Source: Volutella citrinella
Lineage: Eukaryota; Ascomycota; Sordariomycetes; Hypocreales; Nectriaceae
Assembly (NCBI GenBank): GCA_034401135.1
Contig: JAWZSP010000001.1
Coordinates: forward strand, 4,092,001-4,156,000
Direction: 5' to 3'
DNA length: 64,000 nucleotides
Positions 33,365-46,400 of this stretch are shown here, piece after piece. The number at the start of each line of letters is the position of its first letter. The stretch's first letter is position 1. Made by a program: the position numbers and the translations under genes. Under the pieces are notes generated by a model. It was not told where the DNA came from. It made no database searches and was given only the letters and a program-made list of their open reading frames with translations.

Positions 33365-36300
33365 GAATCCCAGCAGCATGAGAACCCAGACCACCTATTC
33401 GGCATATTGTGGCATGTAGCGATGAGTTTCAACGGCGGTGTGCGCCTTGCCACTTGCTAATAAAAGCTTAACACGCAGCTTCCTAGGTGCCGTAATGAGA
33501 TGAAGCTTCAAGCAGAATGTGACAGTCAAATTCGACAGCCAGACCCGCGTCTTCCAGGGGATCGGGATACGTTAGAGTTGTCACCTTCCCCCCGCGTCCC
33601 ATGGTTTGAGCAGAAATCGCGACTGTGTAGACATTCACTTGTGGCTGCGATGTTTCTACTTAATCCTCCCCAACAAGCTTTGGCGAATGCCACAGGCTCT
33701 CAGTGAGCCTCTTGTAGTTCGTGAGGATGGGGAGTAGCATACATGTAGAAGGGGCGCTGTCTGGCTGCGCCGATATGAACACGGAGGATTGGGATTCTCC
33801 CGGCACGACAATTTGTTGCCATCGTTTCGATACACATCGCTGACCATCAATGTCCCCCATATCGCACTATAAAATGTGATCGCATGGGTCTAGAATAGTG
33901 GGTATTAGTACACTGGGACTAGGGGTAGATGATCCAGAATGTCATCGACGGCCGCTGCTGGAGAGGAGTCGATCGCCAGTTCCGCAAACCCATGAGAGGG
34001 AGAGCATCTGGAGGAGAGGGCCTTTTGATTTACGATGATTTTGAACTCAGACGCCACAGTGTGGGCATCACTTTCGGCGCCGTGCCATCGAGAAAAGCCC
34101 CAACACAGATTCGGGGCTTGCCAATCTTCAATGCAGCGAGTGAAGCCGTTGACGCGCATGTGAGGGTTACAACAAGCCCTTTCCGCCGAAAATCCATTGC
34201 TGCCAACCTACACACATCGCCCATCAGCTGCGCACGACGACGCCTGCCAACTGAGTGCGCGACTGAGTGACTTCGCCGTCCAGCCAATCATGCGCTTGGC
34301 TACACAAGCACACGCACACACACACACCACGGCTGGAACATGCCAGTCCCTCAACAGGAAGGAGCTGCTCGAAATTTAGAAGCTGCCAAGCAGGGTTCCC
34401 GCCATGGCCGCCCCTGTACCGCACCCGCATCGCTGCGCCTTCCTCTTTCCTTCCAAGTATCTATCTACCTTACGCATCGCTCGCTTGTTGATGCCAACCT
34501 CGCTCAAACAACAGCAAACGCAGGCCGTCGTCCACTCGCATCTCGAACCGAGAGAGGAAGCGGCCCAGGCGCCCCAACAAGGCATACTTCACCAATGGGG
34601 GTCCAACTAGCCAGCCGTAGAGTGGCCTGAGCCCGCCAAGAGCACGGCGAGGGACGGCCTACTTCCCATGCGCAAATAAGCCTCCTGCTGCATGCGCGGG
34701 CATGTCCTGCTCATCACTTCACCGCAGAACCTGGTCCAAGATACCCATACCGCCGGGACGACATGCGGAAACGCGACCAGGGCTTGGGTGTAGCACCGTA
34801 CAACCCCGAGGTCCAACAGCCGCTCTCATCGGATTGGACCGCCGCCTGTCAGGCGGCAGTCGTCGTCGACTTCATACGAACATCCCAAATCCCGGCATGT
34901 ACGACACTCTTGCCTTGAGTTGATGCAGCACCGGTTTGCTTGCCTACTTTGCCGCCCAACCTCACGACTTGCGGCCCGCACCCTCAGCTTGCCCCCTCCG
35001 CCACAGCTCCCCTGGACTGCAACCACTGAGGTCGCCCATGTTGCCACCCCGTTGTGGTCCGCGTTGTTGTTCCCGTTCAAGGCCGTGCCATGAACGCTGC
35101 CCGATGCCAGCCACCATCGTATCACGAACTAGCTTTGCTGCCATGGCAGACATGCGCTTGAGGGGTAGTCACATGTCACCTTGTACAGAGATCTAAGTGG
35201 AATCACGCCGAACGGCTCATTCTCAAGCGTTGGAGTACCCGTGGGTAGGAGCCCTTTGGAGTCTCTTTTCCTGGCAGCGAGAATTCACACGACTCAACGC
35301 AAGTCGCACCGCTATGATACCGGCCACCACAGACAGCTCCCTCTCTCCACACTCGCTTTAATTAGCCTTGCCAATATCCCATCAAACAGCAGCCCGATCC
35401 GACTCCAGTCTGATGGTGGTGCTCATTCGCCAGGACCTCGTTTGCTACATGTAGAGGCCTGACTCGCTCCAAAGGCGGCGCCAAACAATGCATGTCAACA
35501 ACATCTTGCCCCTCTACCGTTCCCGCCCGCTCTTACGCCCGGCCCGCTCTTGGCTGGATGAGAAGAGCAGTCGCCCCTCGTGTCCTGGCTGGGCTGGGCC
35601 GGGGGTCGATGCATGAAGCTCGTACCAAGTAGCATTCTGCGACTAGCCCACGGCAAGCGGCGCCGACCCCAGATCCATCTGGGTCCCCACTCAAGAAACA
35701 CGAGGACCTGCAGCCGACGAGCTTCAACGTCCCTGTCGGGCCCTTTCATTCTGCTGGCTCAATGTTATGTTGGAAAGGATGGAGATCTTTCCACTCCTTC
35801 GGGTAGCTTTCGATATCATTGGCTCAAACTTGGTTGGCACAATCATCGGCGTCTCAATGTGGGTTCCTAATCGCCCCGGGGTGGCCTCGACCCAGCTCCA
35901 CACAAGTGAACAGACCCCGCCTCATCAAGGACCCCCAAGCATCAATTCCTTAGAATGCGGCACAGGTACATTTGGACCCAAAGACATGGGGGAAATACAT
36001 TTGGCCCTTGGCCGTTGGGCTGTGGGATGAAACCTTCAGCCTCATGTGTCGTTGTGTAATGTAGAGGAGCTTGACCTTGGCCCCAAGACAAAGCACGGGG
36101 CGTCGACATGATCCATGTGTCCCAGGAATGTCGAATCATCAAGCAACCTGAGCAAGTTGTCGCATTTTCGGGGTGACTTATCGATCTAGCACCTCCCACC
36201 AGGCCTTCTGTGTTGAGCAGGGGGGCGGGGCTGGGGCAAGCCAGGTACTGATAAAACTCACATTGTTGGATTGTCCGGCCGATCTTTTTTGCTCCCTTCG

Positions 36301-39300
36301 AGGGAGCCTGTAACCAGGATTTTCAATGTCTCGCCAAGGAACGAGCCCCATGGCGCTCGATGGCAATAGGGAGACCTCGACTGTCAGAGGCCAGGGACTC
36401 CAATCTCAGTGGCTGTCGGGCCGCTGACCACCGTCCAATATCTGTACACCGACCTGCAATTTCCCGTCTTTGGCGTCTCTTTTCGCCAAAACAAAATCTC
36501 ATACAATCAAAAGCCATGTTTGTGGCGCAATTCAGAAGCACATTAGCCGTCGGAATCCTGCATGCTCTCGGGCTGGCGTTGCAAGTGGCTCTGTCACCCC
36601 GGACTAAAAGTGACTCCCTCATCATGATACTCGAATGGCTCCGGCCTCTCATTGTGGTTCAAACTCTTTTTCGAGCTCAAAAAACAGCCTTCCGCTGCCT
36701 TATAATCGACGGAAGGCCTTGCCCCATGCCAGGTTTGGCGGCACATCGGGTAGGTGCATGCGCTGGGGTGTAGGTCGCGAGAGGTCGCGAGGCCTTTGTT
36801 TGGCCCTAGGTCACGACGGGATGGCCGAATAGAAGCATGGCCATGCAACGAAAGCGGCTCCCTGCTTCTGATTGTGACAAATTCGCCAACCTCGGGAATA
36901 CGCTCATCTGTCCCCACTGCCCACTGTGCTCGGAGAATGGTTGGATGGCATTGACACCGCAATCGCTGCCCTTTGGCCTTTTACGATCCTCAGTTTACCG
37001 AAAAGTTTTCCAATGTTCCCCTTCACCGAGATACCAGGTCAAACGAGGCTGCCTATAGTCCTTATGCGCGCTTCTCGTTGACTCAGGATCTGCACAACCC
37101 GGTCTATCAGTGCACCCTGGGGCGAGCTCCTGAACCTCTCTCTCCGCGAAGAAAGGCTTTCTGTAGACTGCAAGCTCCAAATTCGATTGTGGACTCCATT
37201 CGAACTCTTGTTGGTCTGTGCCACGTTCTTGCGGTCGTCTCCCAAGGCCTGTAGGTCATCCCCTGCCTCACTTTGTGCGAGCCTAGGTCAGCCACCCACC
37301 TTGAGCCACAGGCGAGGGTATATAGACAGCCAGATCCTGCACCCGCGCGGTCGTGTCTTCACACTGGATCGCAATCATTGACCAAGGGCTCTCAGGCGGC
37401 CTCACACCATCCTCTCTTTGGTCTGTTACACTAACTACTGGGAGCTGCTGGCATCGAGCCTGACAATACGGACCGCACACTGAAAAGCGGCGCGGCTATC
37501 CTCAAAGATCCTCTCCAGTACATCTTCCTAAAAGCAATGCCGGTAACAGCATAAATCAATATAGAGGTAAGGAACAACCACCGGTACCATCATTCTCATT
37601 GTCATAGCCGAGTACGGAGCCAACATACGTGCCAAAGCCCCATCGCAGACTTCCCATTTTTTGTTCTGCACTGCTGCAACCCGTCATCCTCACGTCGTCT
37701 TGGGACGTCATACTACGGGTGAGCTAGAATTTTTGAGTGACTAAACAGCTGTCCTCCTGGTAAAGGATCAGGCACCAACCATCGACTGCAGAGACACCAC
37801 TTTTTAGGGATTGCGAGCGACCACGGGAAAATACGACGGCGCCAACGCTCTTCATCACAGCACTGGCTCGGTACCGCGATTTGACACTGAACTCGAGGCA
37901 ATTTCCAGCGCCGTTTTGATGATTTTATCTTGTTTTGCACAGTGGAGTACTAATTCTTTTTGCATATACAGGGATATACCCACGAAGCCTTGTAGGCACG
38001 TCTTAAGCCTCAGGGCGCTCACGTGCCGAAGCGACGACCGCATATTCATAACAGTGCTTGAAACCCTTACCGAGGTAGCCTCTCTTCGAGTACTAGTTCA
38101 AGGCATCCGGCGAGCTTTGCTAATGCACCGAACCTTCCTAGATCTTGGGTCTGAAGGGCAAGGCCTTGCACGGCGCTGGAGGCACGAGAAAGGGGCAGAG
38201 ATCCTTGTACATGAAACGGCTGGAACGAAGACAAAAAGCACATCAAAGAGATGAATCCAATGAATTCTCAACTATCCAAGGTTCGTACCTCTTCTTGGAA
38301 ATTCTCCCTGGCAAAACCATCAGTCGCCGCTTCACCCTACCGACCTCTTTGGCCTGCAAGAGAACGGTTTCAGCGGGCCCAACACGACACGACGGTGACA
38401 TGAGGTAAGATCCAATCGGGTGGCGGCCACTTTATGTGTCTCTTGTACAGTGCAAGCTGGTTCTGCAGGAAACGCCATGGATGAGCTGTGGTGAGGGGGC
38501 GGGCTTCCCATAACCGCAAAGGCCAGGCTTAAGCCAACGGCCAAGTCCATGACCCATTCTCTCGAGGTATGATTGGAACAATGCGTTTACTATTTCCCCC
38601 CATACTGTTGCCCCGTTCGTGGCCTGAATCTACTACGACTGCCCCTCCCCCCTCCACCCTGCGGCCAAATTGCCACCCATAGTCCGATTTTTGCCCATCT
38701 TATACAGTGGTCTGCAACTGTGAGCAAGTGGGCAGCCCGGTTGACGGCCACAGCCTACTGGGCCTGGCCAAGCCCCTCTCGGCCTCTCGATAGCCGACCG
38801 GTCTCGGTCAGTGACGGGTGGTTGGCTCGCGCGCGCGCCATCGTTGCCTGCTGTCGGTCAGCGAGGTGCCAAGGCCACCTGGAGCTGCAAGAAATCGGGT
38901 GGCGTCCGTTGCTCGCAACTGTGGTGCTCAATGTACCAACGCAACGGAATTAGTCCACTTATTGGACTCGTACTGGCGCGGGCTACAGCCCACAGCAAAC
39001 GGCGGTGGTGTGTTGCGCATCAATGGAGCCCTGTCGCTGCGTCTTCGCTAATCGAGAGGTGGGATCAACCAGTCCCGCTCCGGTTGTGGCCCCATTTAGC
39101 ATTGTCTTCCTGATGATGTATCGCTGACCTTGCCAGGTTGAGTTTACAGGCCTGGGGAGTTTATTAACTACCTCCCTGTAACCGAAGATTAAAAAAAAAG
39201 CCAGCAGGCGAGGTCCCATGTCACGTCGTCTCGCAGTTCAGTTTGGCCCCTTTGGCCTGACCACCAGGGCATGGTTAACACTGAAATAGAGATCTGGGGC

Positions 39301-39840
39301 TGACATGCAATTCACTCAGCAGGACTTTGACTCTTCGCCGTCCGAGATGGGCTACATGGAAATGTCGACGCAGGCGGGAGGAGAATTGAGGTGAGTTTTG
39401 ACATTCTCATTGGATGAATCGGAGGTGCATATGGTGCGTTGCCCTTCCTCTGCCACCAGGCCCACTACACTACGCCTTTCTCCTCACGGCCTCACCCTAG
39501 TATCTATCTCGGCCGTGGCTGCACCGGATCTCCCATTTCTTGACCTCTTTTGCGTGCTAGCTGCTCCTCGTTTCCCTGCTCCGTTCAAGTCCGCAGGGAA
39601 TGGCAGAGACGCTCGCCTAGCGGCTGCACGACCGCCTCTTGCGCGTCCTGATGCTGGCTCAGTGGTCAGCGCTTGGTGTCTAGTTCGTTCGTCCTTGGTC
39701 GTTACCCCAGCCGCATGCCACCATAACCCCAACTAGTTGCTCTGGGTAATGAGCAAGGGTGCAAAATTGCCCGAGCCTGTTCCTGGACGAGGTAGGGGTG
39801 GGAGGCCAGCCGCGCGTGTCCGTCATAATACCGCTGGAGC

Positions 39841-39860
39841 ATGGCATGGCATGGCATGGC
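39841..39860. repeat. Tandem pentamer (ATGGC)4
   Basis: Four perfect copies in the gene-poor region upstream of the NDT80-type gene. Confidence 0.9.
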
Positions 39861-40722
39861 ACGCCAGCGCGCGCGGTGTGTTTTGGGACGGCACGAGGCA
39901 GCTGGATTGCCAGCCAATTTGTCACAATCCAACCCTGAGTGGGCACATCATGGAAGAGGCCTGTCCTCACCAGCATTGTTGGTTGCAGTTGTTGTCACCA
40001 CCATTGCCAACGCCTGCCGCCACATCGGCCTCGCATTTTACCACAACGGCAGCGACGGCGGCATCGGCTGCGGCAGTAGGCGCTTTCAACTCGCCAGCCT
40101 TGTTCTTGTTGGGAGGCTCTCCAGAACCCCTACGCGACGAAGGCCCTCGTTCTTTTTGTCTCTCCTCCTGGGAGGTTGCTTGCACCCCTGTCAAGGCTGG
40201 GCTGCTATCTTTTTCACACTCCTTGGCTGCTCCAGGTCATTTATCCTCCCATCGATACCATTCCCACCTTCCCCCCCTCCTCTCCTCTCCTCCTCTTCCA
40301 TCAATCGCCCACTTGTCCCGCCTTTGGTTGTTCGAGTGCAAAACGTGCGAAACGGGGTTCATATTTTTTCCAAGAGCACCTGGCCTCTCTGCCTACTAGA
40401 GCTCTTTTGGCCTGTCCTCAACCACTATGCCGCCCTTGACTCCCAACCGAACCCAAGCTGCCCAACCTCTCATTCTTACCCGCTCATGACCGGGCTCGCC
40501 CCTCAGCTTATCATCGTCGCCCTTCTGCACGGTCGCCCTACATTACCGACTGAGCTGAGCGCACCCGCACCCGCACTCGCAGCCATACCCGTACCCGTGC
40601 CTGCACCCAAACCACAGCCACAGCAGCGCTGTCACGGCGGGCGCTGCGCTACACTACCTACACAACACTGCACTAACACACACACACATTAATACTTGCT
40701 CACCCAGCACCACATCCACATA

Positions 40723-41003
40723 CCACACCACACCACACCACATCTCCTACAAGTCGATTCACTACACTAATTACACTACACTACACTGACTGGGCCGCAC
40801 CGCACTGCACTACACTTCCTACACCGCGCTCTTTGCATTGCACGCGCCTCGTCTTAGCCGGCTCGCACCGCGATCCGGGTCCAAATCCATCCTTGTTTTG
40901 TTGCCCCTCATCGACTCACCACCCCATTTGGCTCCTCCTCTCTCCATCCCGCTCAGGTTCAGGGCGAGCGCCCGGCTCAGCCCAGCCCAGCCCAGCCCAG
41001 CCC
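40723..41003. repeat. Cluster of pentamer arrays: (CCACA)4, (TACAC)3, (AGCCC)5
   Basis: CCACA x4 at 40723-40742, TACAC x3 at 40772-40786 and AGCCC x5 at 40979-41003. Three independent 5-bp-period arrays of different sequence lie within 300 bp of the presumed promoter/leader of the NDT80-type gene. Confidence 0.9.
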
Positions 41004-41385
41004 GCGTTTGCGCACGCTCTCGCTGCGACGCAACTGAAAAGTGAGGGTAGTGGCTTGGCCGTAGAGCCATGGGTAGCTGCTTCAACGCCCGGGGTGCCAC
41101 CTGGGGTCTGTACTCACTTCCCTTCCCGCCCATTACCCGCTGCCGCAAGCTGCTGCATCGCCGCAGCCTCTCGAAAGTTTGTCGGCTGGCCCTGTGCCAC
41201 GCCAACGGTGGCAGTATCACCTGCAATACTTGCAAGCTGTGACACCTGGACACTGTATCCCAGGGCATGGCAATACAGCGTCGCCTGTGGCCGAGTTCCC
41301 TCCTGCCCACGTCCTCGCTCCCTCGCTGCCACCGCCGCGTCCTCGCCTGAGGCCGTCCCGCTGATGAGCAGCCAGATACCCGCAG

Positions 41386-43412
41386 GACACCACCAGCTCT
41401 CTGACGATAGATCCTCCCCAGCAGCCCTCGCTCATAAACCTGTTCCATCCGCCAGTCTTGCCCTCGAGTGCACCGTACCCGCAAGACGGAGGCGCCTTCT
41501 ACCAGCCGTCAGCCTCCTCCCACGTCTTCCCGGGGCTCGACGTCCGATCTCGCCTTGGCTCCAAGTACGTATGCTTCCCAGCCCGGCTCCCACTCGCGCC
41601 CATCACCACCTATCCACCTACCTACTAGTACCTTACCTACCTACCTTAACCTACCTAAGGTATGGTATCTTACCCTGCCCCGCCTAGCCTGGGTAGCCGC
41701 AATGGTCATTTTCACCTTCGCCCGTCACCGTTGCACACTCTGCTTTTCTCCCGTCACCTTCGCCCTTTGTCTTCCTCGAGGGCCGTCCCTCGCCAGAACA
41801 GCTGACGTGAGCCCTTCTGGCAGCGGGCGGCCTGCTTGCATGCCTTCAATGTGGACACTGCAAACGCACACGAGTCAAACCGGGCCCCGACGAACGACGC
41901 GGGTCTGGTTTGCCGTGTTCTGTTTGATAACTCATGTGGCTAACCGGAGCTAGCAGCAGCACGTCCTCGGCGGGAATGGCACATACCCATCCCCACAACC
42001 ACCGCAATACGGCACTGCCGCACCCCACGTCGCAGATCAGTACCCGGGAGCAATACACGCCTGCTACGCCATCATTTAGGAGGCCGTCGGAGCACCCTTC
42101 ACGGTCTCCGTCCTTTCCAGGGAGCGGACCTCGACGCCATCCTTTATCTCCCACTCCGAGCCCCATCACGGCCTTCTCAGCCTCAACTCCAAGCATGGGC
42201 TCCAGCCAGTACTCCAACAGGCCTGTTCAGAGCAATATACCTCCTTTGCAGTCGATCCAAATGCTCGGCAGCCTTCAGTATGCTGATGGCGCTGGCACGC
42301 CCGCGAAAGCTGAGATCCATGGCACCATTGACAAGGGATTCTTCCTCTCTGACAACGAGTGGACATGTTATCGTCGAAACTACTTCTCCTGCGTCTGCTC
42401 CTTCTCCCTCAGTCCCCATATCCCTGGCATGTCGATCCAGTTTACTCCCGCCGGCGGCGGTCCACCCGTCCAGGTTTTCGGGTTTGCCATGAGCATCTCT
42501 GCTGTTGTGGCCGACAATGACCAGCACAGCATCGAGCTAGTGCAGCATACGCCCAAGAGGGACAAGGGACCTGTCATGAAGCCCGAAAAGGTTCGCCTAG
42601 GGGTCAAGCCGCAGCAATCCTCGGCCCACCATCACCACATGAGTATGTTTCCGGACGCTGGCCAATCCAGCCGGTCTATCTACTCTGATGCTTTCGGTGG
42701 CCAACCTGGTAATCCGTCCCACCCGACCGAGCATACCTTTGAGCGCATCCAGTTCAAGCAAGCGACGCAGAACAATGGGAAACGGAGAGCCGCACAGCAG
42801 TACTATCAGCTCGTGATCGAGTTGTGGGGAGACCTCAGCTCTCAAAATGCTGCTGACCAGTTTATCAAGATCGCCACACGCAAGTCGGCGAAGATGATTG
42901 TGCGCGGCCGCTCGCCGGGGCACTATCAAAACGACAGACGCGGGAGCCAGAGCAGTGGCCCGGGTGGCTCTTCTGGAACCATCAGCGGCTACGGCCCCGT
43001 CAGCGGCATAGCTGACTTCAACGCGAACCCGATGATGGGAGGGCCAAACTATACTCAGCCATTTGATGGTCGAGGCGTATACGGAGTCCGACATCACGAT
43101 ATACCCCCCGAGACAATGATCACCAATGAGGACTCTCGGGCAATCACGACGGCGAAGGAATACCAGTATTACCCGGGGGCAATGTACGATGGAGGGGCTG
43201 ATCGCATCGACGTGTTTACGCAACGCAGTGAAGCTGAGGCGCCTCCCATGCAAACAGGATTGGACATGGGCTCCAAGGTCAAGCCGGAGTATGATGGAGC
43301 CACCCTACCAAGCATTTTCCACCCTTCGGCCTTGAGCCGTACCACTGGACCTTTTGAGGGCAAACAAACCAGTAACGGTTATTTCCCAACCATGGTCCCC
43401 CATTTGGGGTGA
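41386..43412 (+). CDS. NDT80/PhoG-family transcription factor, FSD-1-like (5' end incomplete)
   Basis: A sequence-specific regulator with the Ig-fold NDT80 DNA-binding domain. In filamentous fungi this family controls sexual development (fsd-1), protease secretion and nutrient response (xprG), or incompatibility (vib-1). Two exons are clear: 41386-41564, encoding DPPQQPSLINLFHPP and SSHVFPGLDVRSRLGS, and 41954-43412. They are joined across a 389-nt intron (GTACGT..GCTAAC..CTAG) for 545 visible residues. The DNA-binding domain runs from about KAEIHGTIDKGFF to KSAKMIVRGRSPGHYQ. A Ser/Pro-rich segment precedes it, and a Gly-rich, disordered tail follows. RKSAKMIVRGRSPGHY favours the FSD-1/NdtA branch over VIB-1/XprG. 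The first exon contains no ATG and the frame is closed upstream by a TGA at 41365, so a further 5' exon must exist; I could not fix it. A start at 41934 inside the intron is unlikely. Confidence 0.82.
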
Positions 43413-46400
43413 AAGGGCGAGCAATTGCTCAACGCAAATCGGGCGGACCGCGGGGGGTGCCAAATACCCTATGATTACACGGAGCAACAGGTCAGGCAAA
43501 ATGGTCGACCCACCTGGGTCTCTTACCCGGGGGCTCGTTGTCAGCCAGGAGCCGGGGAAAGTTGGGTCTCGGATACGGCTCGAAGCGTATGAGAAGTATA
43601 GATGACTTGGACCGCGGCAACAAAAGCGTGTCCCCCTGAGGGCCTCTGGAAGAAGAGAGTGAAATGTCGGACATCTTACGATTTGTATGACAACGGTTAG
43701 GAGTCTGCGGTTTGGAGCATGATTGGCTTGTTTGTTTTTTGTTTTGCTCTTTTGCCTCGTTTTTTTTTTTGCATGGGGGACTTCAGGGCCATAAAAAAGA
43801 CGAGCGACAGGAGAAGTGTAAGAAGTTGCGTGTCGCATTGTGAGATTGAGACTGAGCTTGAGACGCACAAGAGAAACGATTGGAGAGCGGCCACAGGATG
43901 ATGAGAGTATGGCGAAATACGCTGGGCCGGGTCTCGTTATTTCATCTCCCTGGTTGCATATTTTTACTCATCACCTTTTCTTTCTCTTCTCTGACGCTGC
44001 TGACTGAATGGCTTCAGATCAGCGGGCACCCCTTTCAAAGTATTCCTTTTACTGGTGTGTTTTCTTTTCTTCCTTTTCTTTTATTTCGCTTCACTGTTCG
44101 CCTGCACCCAGATGGCTCATTGGCCATACGCCGTAATCCCAGCCATCGGCCATCCGGGAATCGACAGTGGGCAAAGGCTGGGATGGAGAATGGGCTCTAG
44201 TTCAGGGAAAGCACGGTACTACCAGGGCACGAGAAATTGGCGTTGACGAAGATGGATATCCGCCTGTTGGGAAGGCATCCGAGATGGGGTGGGAAGAGCC
44301 CCATTCTCTAGAATCAAGTTTGCGTGCTGTTTTTGACTCGTTTGTTTCAAGCTGATGGTGTTGCGCACCGTCCAAATAATGGATTTCCAGCCCAATCCAT
44401 CCCGTCACTCGCCAACTAACCACCTCGGCGGGCTCTATGAAGATGGATGATGCGTGTCGGAACAAACCCTGGTCTTTGTTTAGAGGAGGCGGCGAAGAGC
44501 AGAACGCAAATGATGGCATGCAGCCTCGACGAGAGCTCACAGGGACGCTACCTTGAGCGCCAGCAGCAATGAAGTAATGGGGTCAGGTTCAAGGGCGCAA
44601 TATGTATAATTTAGGCAACCCATCCAGAGATGGTATAGACCCACAGATCTAGAAATGACAGAAGTGTGCAGGCGTCACTTGTGCCACGGACAAGTCACGG
44701 ACGGGGAGAGGCAACACACCCATGGTGCAATGGGGTTGGATTGGGGGCCGACGACGTGATCAACCCTACCGGCCCACGTGTCCATCGGCATCGGTCGGGG
44801 GGGCCAAGAGGAGGCCCCGAGCTGACGGAACCTTTGTATCAGGCCGGGGGGTGGCAGGCGGTTGGATTAAGGTTGACTTCTCCGACTGACACTAGACCCG
44901 GGCCCCACGTCGTTGGTGTGGAGGATGGATCCGGCCAAGAGTTGGCGCGCGAGCCACCAAGTTGTAAGTGGATTTTTGCGGTGGTGCAGTCCATCGGATG
45001 AGATGGGCTACGGGGAGGCGGGGGGGCCACCGACGTGGTCCACGATGGGCTGGGCTCCGTGTGCGCGCGCCGTGTTATGCGTTGCTGCTCCTGGACGGAT
45101 AAATCTCGCGCGGCGATGTTGTGGCCTTGCATTGATTGACCCAATGTGAAGCTGCGGGGTGATGTAGGGTAGTCGGAGTGTACCATGTAGGGCTCGGGGG
45201 GTGACCAGCCCTGTTTGTCGTCGGCATAGGCTATGAAACTGTCTCGGCAAGAGCCAACGGATTCAACAAAAGTCCAGAACACGCAGTCTCACATCACAGA
45301 CACACGCCAAAAAAAAAAAAAACCTTGCCCCCCCCGTCTGCTACAGCAACACCGACCTTGGGTCATGCGACACGGGGTTGGGCTGGCTGGTTGGCCCGGC
45401 CACGCATATGCTCTCTCACAAGCCCCGATTGACAATCCACAGCGGTGAGCGCATCGGCGGGCTTCACTTGTGACTGCATGCTGCCGGTCAAGGGCACAGC
45501 TATCGGCCCATGTTCCCTGAAGATTGGATGTCCCTCATTTCGGATGCTGCTGTACAACGCGGAGCCGTCGCCAGAGACATGCATGCATGCATCCGTGATC
45601 CGCGAGCCAGCCACGCCAGCCCCCAGAACCCGGGTTTCAGATAGGCACTGGGAGTTGCCTGTATCCATGATCCCGTCGAGTATTTTGGGAGGGGGGGGGC
45701 ACTGGCCGCGGCGCGGTGGTGGCTACTGATCGTCCTGGCGTGTCCCATGGATCCGATTCGCCCTTGATGGAGGGCGGCAGGCTTGCTTCGTAAATGCTGG
45801 CTGCCAGGCAAGTCGAATACCGACGCCCCTCTGCGTGCTCCGACGCAGCACTGTCTGGCGCTGGCGCTGACCGGACAGGCGAGGTGAGGCGAGGCATCTG
45901 GATTCGCGTCGGATGGGCACGGGAGCGGTGCTCCTGAGTCTTCACCGCATCCCTCTATGGCTTCTCGTGGCGCCTCCAATGTTGTTGGATACGTGCCGAG
46001 TCTCACGGCATATGCACCGCTACCCGTGAGCCAAGCCCAACTATCCGGTCGTCGCCCTTTGCAGAGCCGGCTGGTTGCCCTGCACCAAGGGAAGGGGGCC
46101 TCGCGCAGGAGAACAACGCGACACCTCCCAAGGTCGCAGAATGTGCAGGCAGACGTGCCGTGCCGTGGCAGCCTGAAGCCTGCGGCCGATGACTCGAGCA
46201 GGTACCCAACCCCGAGGGGAGGAGGGGGGAGGGATGAGGCAAGGATCGTGAGGGCGCATTGCTAGATGGCGGCGACTTACAAAGATGGGAGAGCGACAGC
46301 CATGGAGGGAACACCTTGGAGGCCGCTTGGGTAGCAATTACACCTTGCATCCTGAAATCAGAGGCCCGGGGCAGTCGAACGAATGCAGTCGTTGATGGCA

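Larger units (their letters stand above)
31142..41385. other. 10-kb gene-poor region upstream of the NDT80-type gene
   Basis: No gene with family support on either strand. The left end holds the promoter of the minus-strand LRR-like gene. The right 1.5 kb is CT- and CA-rich with pentamer arrays, suggesting a long promoter and leader for the transcription factor. The middle has short open frames without homology that I recognise, a hairpin-rich AT patch near 32.34-32.45 kb, a CA repeat near 34.31 kb, and a somewhat AT-richer part near 37.9-38.1 kb. Possible contents are long-range regulatory DNA, non-coding RNA, or decayed elements; the sequence alone does not decide between them. Confidence 0.5.

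Noticed and set aside
37811..38254. 147-codon plus-strand ORF in the 10-kb desert
   Set aside because: Some stretches look protein-like, but the start is not ATG, there is no domain and codon use is unlike the real genes.
41616..41658. CCTA/TTAACC-rich tract, considered as an internal telomere-like repeat
   Set aside because: The units are irregular (ACCT, ACCTT, AACCT) and are not the fungal TTAGGG repeat. The tract lies inside the intron of the NDT80-type gene.
39737..41687. Series of 220-284-codon plus-strand ORFs upstream of the NDT80-type gene
   Set aside because: They cross pentamer and CA/CT repeats and change frame repeatedly; more likely promoter and leader. Only the frame from 41386 to 41564 has exon character.
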